This document shows, in pieces, positions 6,205 through 7,680 of a stretch of 7,680 nt of DNA. A program made the position numbers and the translations under genes. The notes below the pieces were generated by a model. The model was not told the origin of the DNA, ran no database searches, and saw nothing but the letters and a program-made list of their open reading frames with translations. The DNA is taken from the NCBI GenBank assembly GCA_007123515.1, contig SKKY01000183.1, positions 1 through 7,680 on the forward strand. Reading direction: 5' to 3'. Origin of the DNA: Clostridia bacterium. Its GTDB lineage: Bacteria; Bacillota; Peptococcia; Peptococcales; SKKY01. How positions within the stretch are numbered: position 1 is the first letter of the stretch; each line of letters starts with the position of its first letter.

Positions 6205-7563
6205 ATGGAGATTAGCAACAGACAAAGAAATATGATGCTTGCGGTGATGATGGTTGGTGGCTTTTTTTCGGCGCTAAGTCAAAGTATGCTGACGGCAGCG
6301 TTGCCGGTGGTTATGGACGAATTTATTATTACGGCTACGCTTGGACAGTGGTTAACGACCAGCTATATTATGGTTTTGGGTATTGTAACTTCAATGACGG
6401 CCTATTTGATTAACCGCTGTCATACACAGAAGCTCTTTATCTCGGCAATGCTTTTGTTTCTTGCCGGTTCGCTGATTTCGCTAAAGGCTCCGTCTTTTGG
6501 TATTTTGCTGTTTGCCAGAGTTATGCAGGCTGCCGGAGCCGGAATTCTGCTGCCTCTGATTCAGGTGATTGGTTTTCAGACGATTCCCGAGGAAAATCGC
6601 GGAAGGGCGATGGGACTTATGGGACTGGTGATCGCTTTTGCGCCTGCGATTGGTCCGACCATATCGGGGGTCATTGTCGACTTTTCTGGCTGGCGGAGCA
6701 TTTTTGCTCTTTTATCTTTTTCTTCAGTTATCATTATTGCGGCAGCGCTCTTTTTCGTTTTTGATGTCGGTGAAAAGATAGCTTCGAAAATGGATATCCT
6801 CTCAGCATTAGCTTATGGTCTGGCTTTTTCGGGTATAATGCTCGGGGTAACGAACCGAGAAAATTATGGTTGGTTTGACCCGTATACCCTGGGCCCTGCA
6901 TTTTTGGGCCTGCTTCTGCTGGTCTTTTTTGTCAGGAGACAACTTAGCCAAAAAGATCCCCTGCTGGAACTCAGGATTTTTTCAAATTACAAATTTGCAG
7001 CGGCAGCGGTGTTAAATATGATCAGTTACCTGATTATGATGTCCGGAACGATTCTTGTGCCGATCTATATCCAGACCGTTCGAGGCCTGCCGGCCCTTAC
7101 CTCCGGGCTGGTGCTGCTACCGGGATCATTACTGCTGGCTCTTTTTAGTCCGGTTAGCGGCTATCTTCTTGATCGATATGGTCCGAGAATGACGACAATC
7201 AGCGGTATGATCCTGATGGCCATAAGCGCCGTGTCCTTTTCTTTCTTTACGGTAAGCACCCCGATTTGGATCGTAACGACTCTTTATGCGATCCGGATGG
7301 TAGGTGTAGCGGCGATTTTAATGCCGCTTACCGCTTATGGAATCGGTGTTTTAGAAAAAAAATACGTGGCTCATGGCACAGCTGTTGTAACCTCCTTAAG
7401 ACAGATGACTGGTGCTCTGGGATCGGCCATTTTGGTGGCCATCATGTCAACAGCTTCCGCCGGACAAATATCAGCCGATATCGCCGGAATCAATGCCACA
7501 TTTGCTGCACAAGCCCTGGTCATTATCGCGGGAATGGTGCTGGCATTTCGCTGGATAAAGTGA
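6205..7563 (+). CDS. DHA2-family (14-TM) MFS multidrug exporter
   Basis: Proton-driven efflux permease of the EmrB/QacA/LmrB type, 452 aa in the cytoplasmic membrane. About 14 hydrophobic helices can be counted. TM1 runs into LTAALPVVMDEF and then QWLTTSYIMVLG. The inter-helix motif A is degenerate (AYLINRCHTQKLF, no Gly or Asp at the usual places), as in LmrB-like members. Motif C, the antiporter signature, is AFAPAIGPTISG in TM5 (Gly150-Pro151). Mid-protein D-P-L-L-E-L-R-I-F and later GLVLLPGSLLLALFSPVSG with DRYGPR are family hallmarks. ATG 6205 has only a weak AGGA 12 nt upstream, and the frame upstream of it runs through repeat copy 2. The chain ends directly after TM14 (FRWIK). The stop codon TGA coincides with the edge of a transposable element, so the original C-terminal tail may have been trimmed. 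Drug specificity is unknown. Confidence 0.92.
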   Translation: MEISNRQRNMMLAVMMVGGFFSALSQSMLTAALPVVMDEFIITATLGQWLTTSYIMVLGIVTSMTAYLINRCHTQKLFISAMLLFLAGSLISLKAPSFGILLFARVMQAAGAGILLPLIQVIGFQTIPEENRGRAMGLMGLVIAFAPAIGPTISGVIVDFSGWRSIFALLSFSSVIIIAAALFFVFDVGEKIASKMDILSALAYGLAFSGIMLGVTNRENYGWFDPYTLGPAFLGLLLLVFFVRRQLSQKDPLLELRIFSNYKFAAAAVLNMISYLIMMSGTILVPIYIQTVRGLPALTSGLVLLPGSLLLALFSPVSGYLLDRYGPRMTTISGMILMAISAVSFSFFTVSTPIWIVTTLYAIRMVGVAAILMPLTAYGIGVLEKKYVAHGTAVVTSLRQMTGALGSAILVAIMSTASAGQISADIAGINATFAAQALVIIAGMVLAFRWIK

Positions 7564-7569
7564 CATACT

Positions 7570-7593
7570 CCCACCACTTATAGGAAGTGGGGG
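7570..7593. repeat. Subterminal hairpin of the IS right end; may also end MFS transcription
   Basis: CCACTT (7574-7579) pairs with AAGTGG (7585-7590) over a 5-nt loop, and CCC (7570-7572) with GGG (7591-7593). One base (7573) is left unpaired; on the minus strand, which is the tnpB sense strand, it is a T on the 3' arm. An unpaired T in the stem is what the IS608-type transposase reads at its ends. On the plus strand the hairpin is followed by CTTCTTGTTT and could act as a weak terminator for the MFS gene. Confidence 0.65.
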
Positions 7594-7609
7594 CTTCTTG
7601 TTTCAATGA

Positions 7610-7680
7610 CTACCGCCTCATTAGCTGAGGTCTTACACAATCTCCACAAGCGTTAGTTCCCGTGTGCCCCACGGTACATG
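7610..7680 (-). CDS. tnpB: TnpB (IS200/IS605 OrfB) C-terminus, 5' part outside window
   Basis: RNA-guided nuclease of IS200/IS605 elements; only the last 23 sense codons are in the window. The minus strand reads CTVGHTGTNACGDCVRPQ-L-M-R-R-stop. The TVG-x-TG-x-x-ACGD-x-VRP block is a familiar C-terminal signature of TnpB proteins in Firmicutes. Beyond the TAG the same frame continues SLKQEAPTSYKWWEYV, and the KQEAP part resembles the tail of longer TnpB variants, so this copy may simply stop early. Another minus-strand frame (HVPWGTRELTLVEIV, stop at 7633-7635) is also open; I prefer the first because of the ACGD-x-VRP match. The catalytic RuvC residues lie outside, so activity cannot be judged. 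Confidence 0.7.
   Translation of the reverse strand, partial: CTVGHTGTNACGDCVRPQLMRR

Larger units (their letters stand above)
7541..7680 (-). ncRNA. Predicted TnpB guide RNA (omega/reRNA), partial, with guide in the MFS 3' end
   Basis: In characterised TnpB elements the guide RNA is transcribed in the tnpB direction, overlaps the tnpB 3' end and right-end hairpin, and ends with roughly 16-20 nt copied from the flanking chromosome. Applied here, the scaffold would run from beyond 7680 down to about 7561 and the guide would be the minus strand of about 7541-7560, the last codons of the MFS gene. The scaffold placement follows the element; expression and the exact guide boundary are inferred. 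Confidence 0.45.
7561..7680 (-). mobile_element. IS200/IS605-family element, right end only
   Basis: The minus strand carries, in order, the tnpB 3' end, a GAAGCCCC-type conserved stretch, the subterminal hairpin, and a terminal ...GAGTATGTCA. The last recognisable element base is near 7561, where the MFS reading frame begins. The exact edge could be one or two bases inside the MFS gene (GTCA or TCAC as the cleavage tetranucleotide). The rest of the element, including any tnpA and the left end, is beyond 7680. Confidence 0.65.

Overview
The window looks like a chromosomal segment of an anaerobic, low-to-mid GC Gram-positive bacterium of the Clostridia. The style of several proteins (chemoreceptor, NAD(P)HX epimerase, GNAT, DHA2-type MFS pump) suggests an Eubacteriaceae or Acetobacterium-like acetogen. 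That placement is from pattern recognition only. All genes read rightward except the fragment of a transposon gene at the right edge.

Layout. (1) Bases 1-1643 hold the 3' part of a Cache-HAMP chemoreceptor gene, closed by a strong hairpin terminator (1651-1684). (2) Bases 1737-5306 form a tight run of five genes with a 4-nt overlap or gaps of about 30 nt: two half-size permease subunits, SelO (protein AMPylator), a GNAT acetyltransferase and a cyclophilin. A candidate promoter lies in front and a hairpin behind, so this is most likely one operon. (3) Bases 5341-6177 carry a stand-alone NAD(P)HX epimerase gene, the N-terminal half of the usual bifunctional Nnr. It is bracketed by two nearly identical 66-bp repeats, each containing the same perfect 38-bp palindrome. 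(4) Bases 6205-7563 encode a 14-TM DHA2 drug exporter of the MFS. (5) Bases 7561-7680 are the right end of an IS200/IS605-type element on the minus strand: the last 23 sense codons of tnpB, a subterminal hairpin with one unpaired T, and the element edge at or next to the MFS stop codon.

How the parts fit. The five-gene operon mixes membrane transport with protein modification and folding (AMPylation, acetylation, prolyl isomerisation), which suits a stress or redox housekeeping role, but no shared substrate can be read from sequence. The most notable structure is at the right end. By the known architecture of TnpB elements, the guide RNA there should run through the tnpB 3' end and out of the element, so its guide would be copied antisense from the last codons of the MFS gene. 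The second notable structure is the palindromic repeat pair around the epimerase gene, with one copy starting on the last base of its stop codon. No CRISPR array, tRNA, rRNA or riboswitch was recognised, and no stretch over 300 bases lacks a gene.
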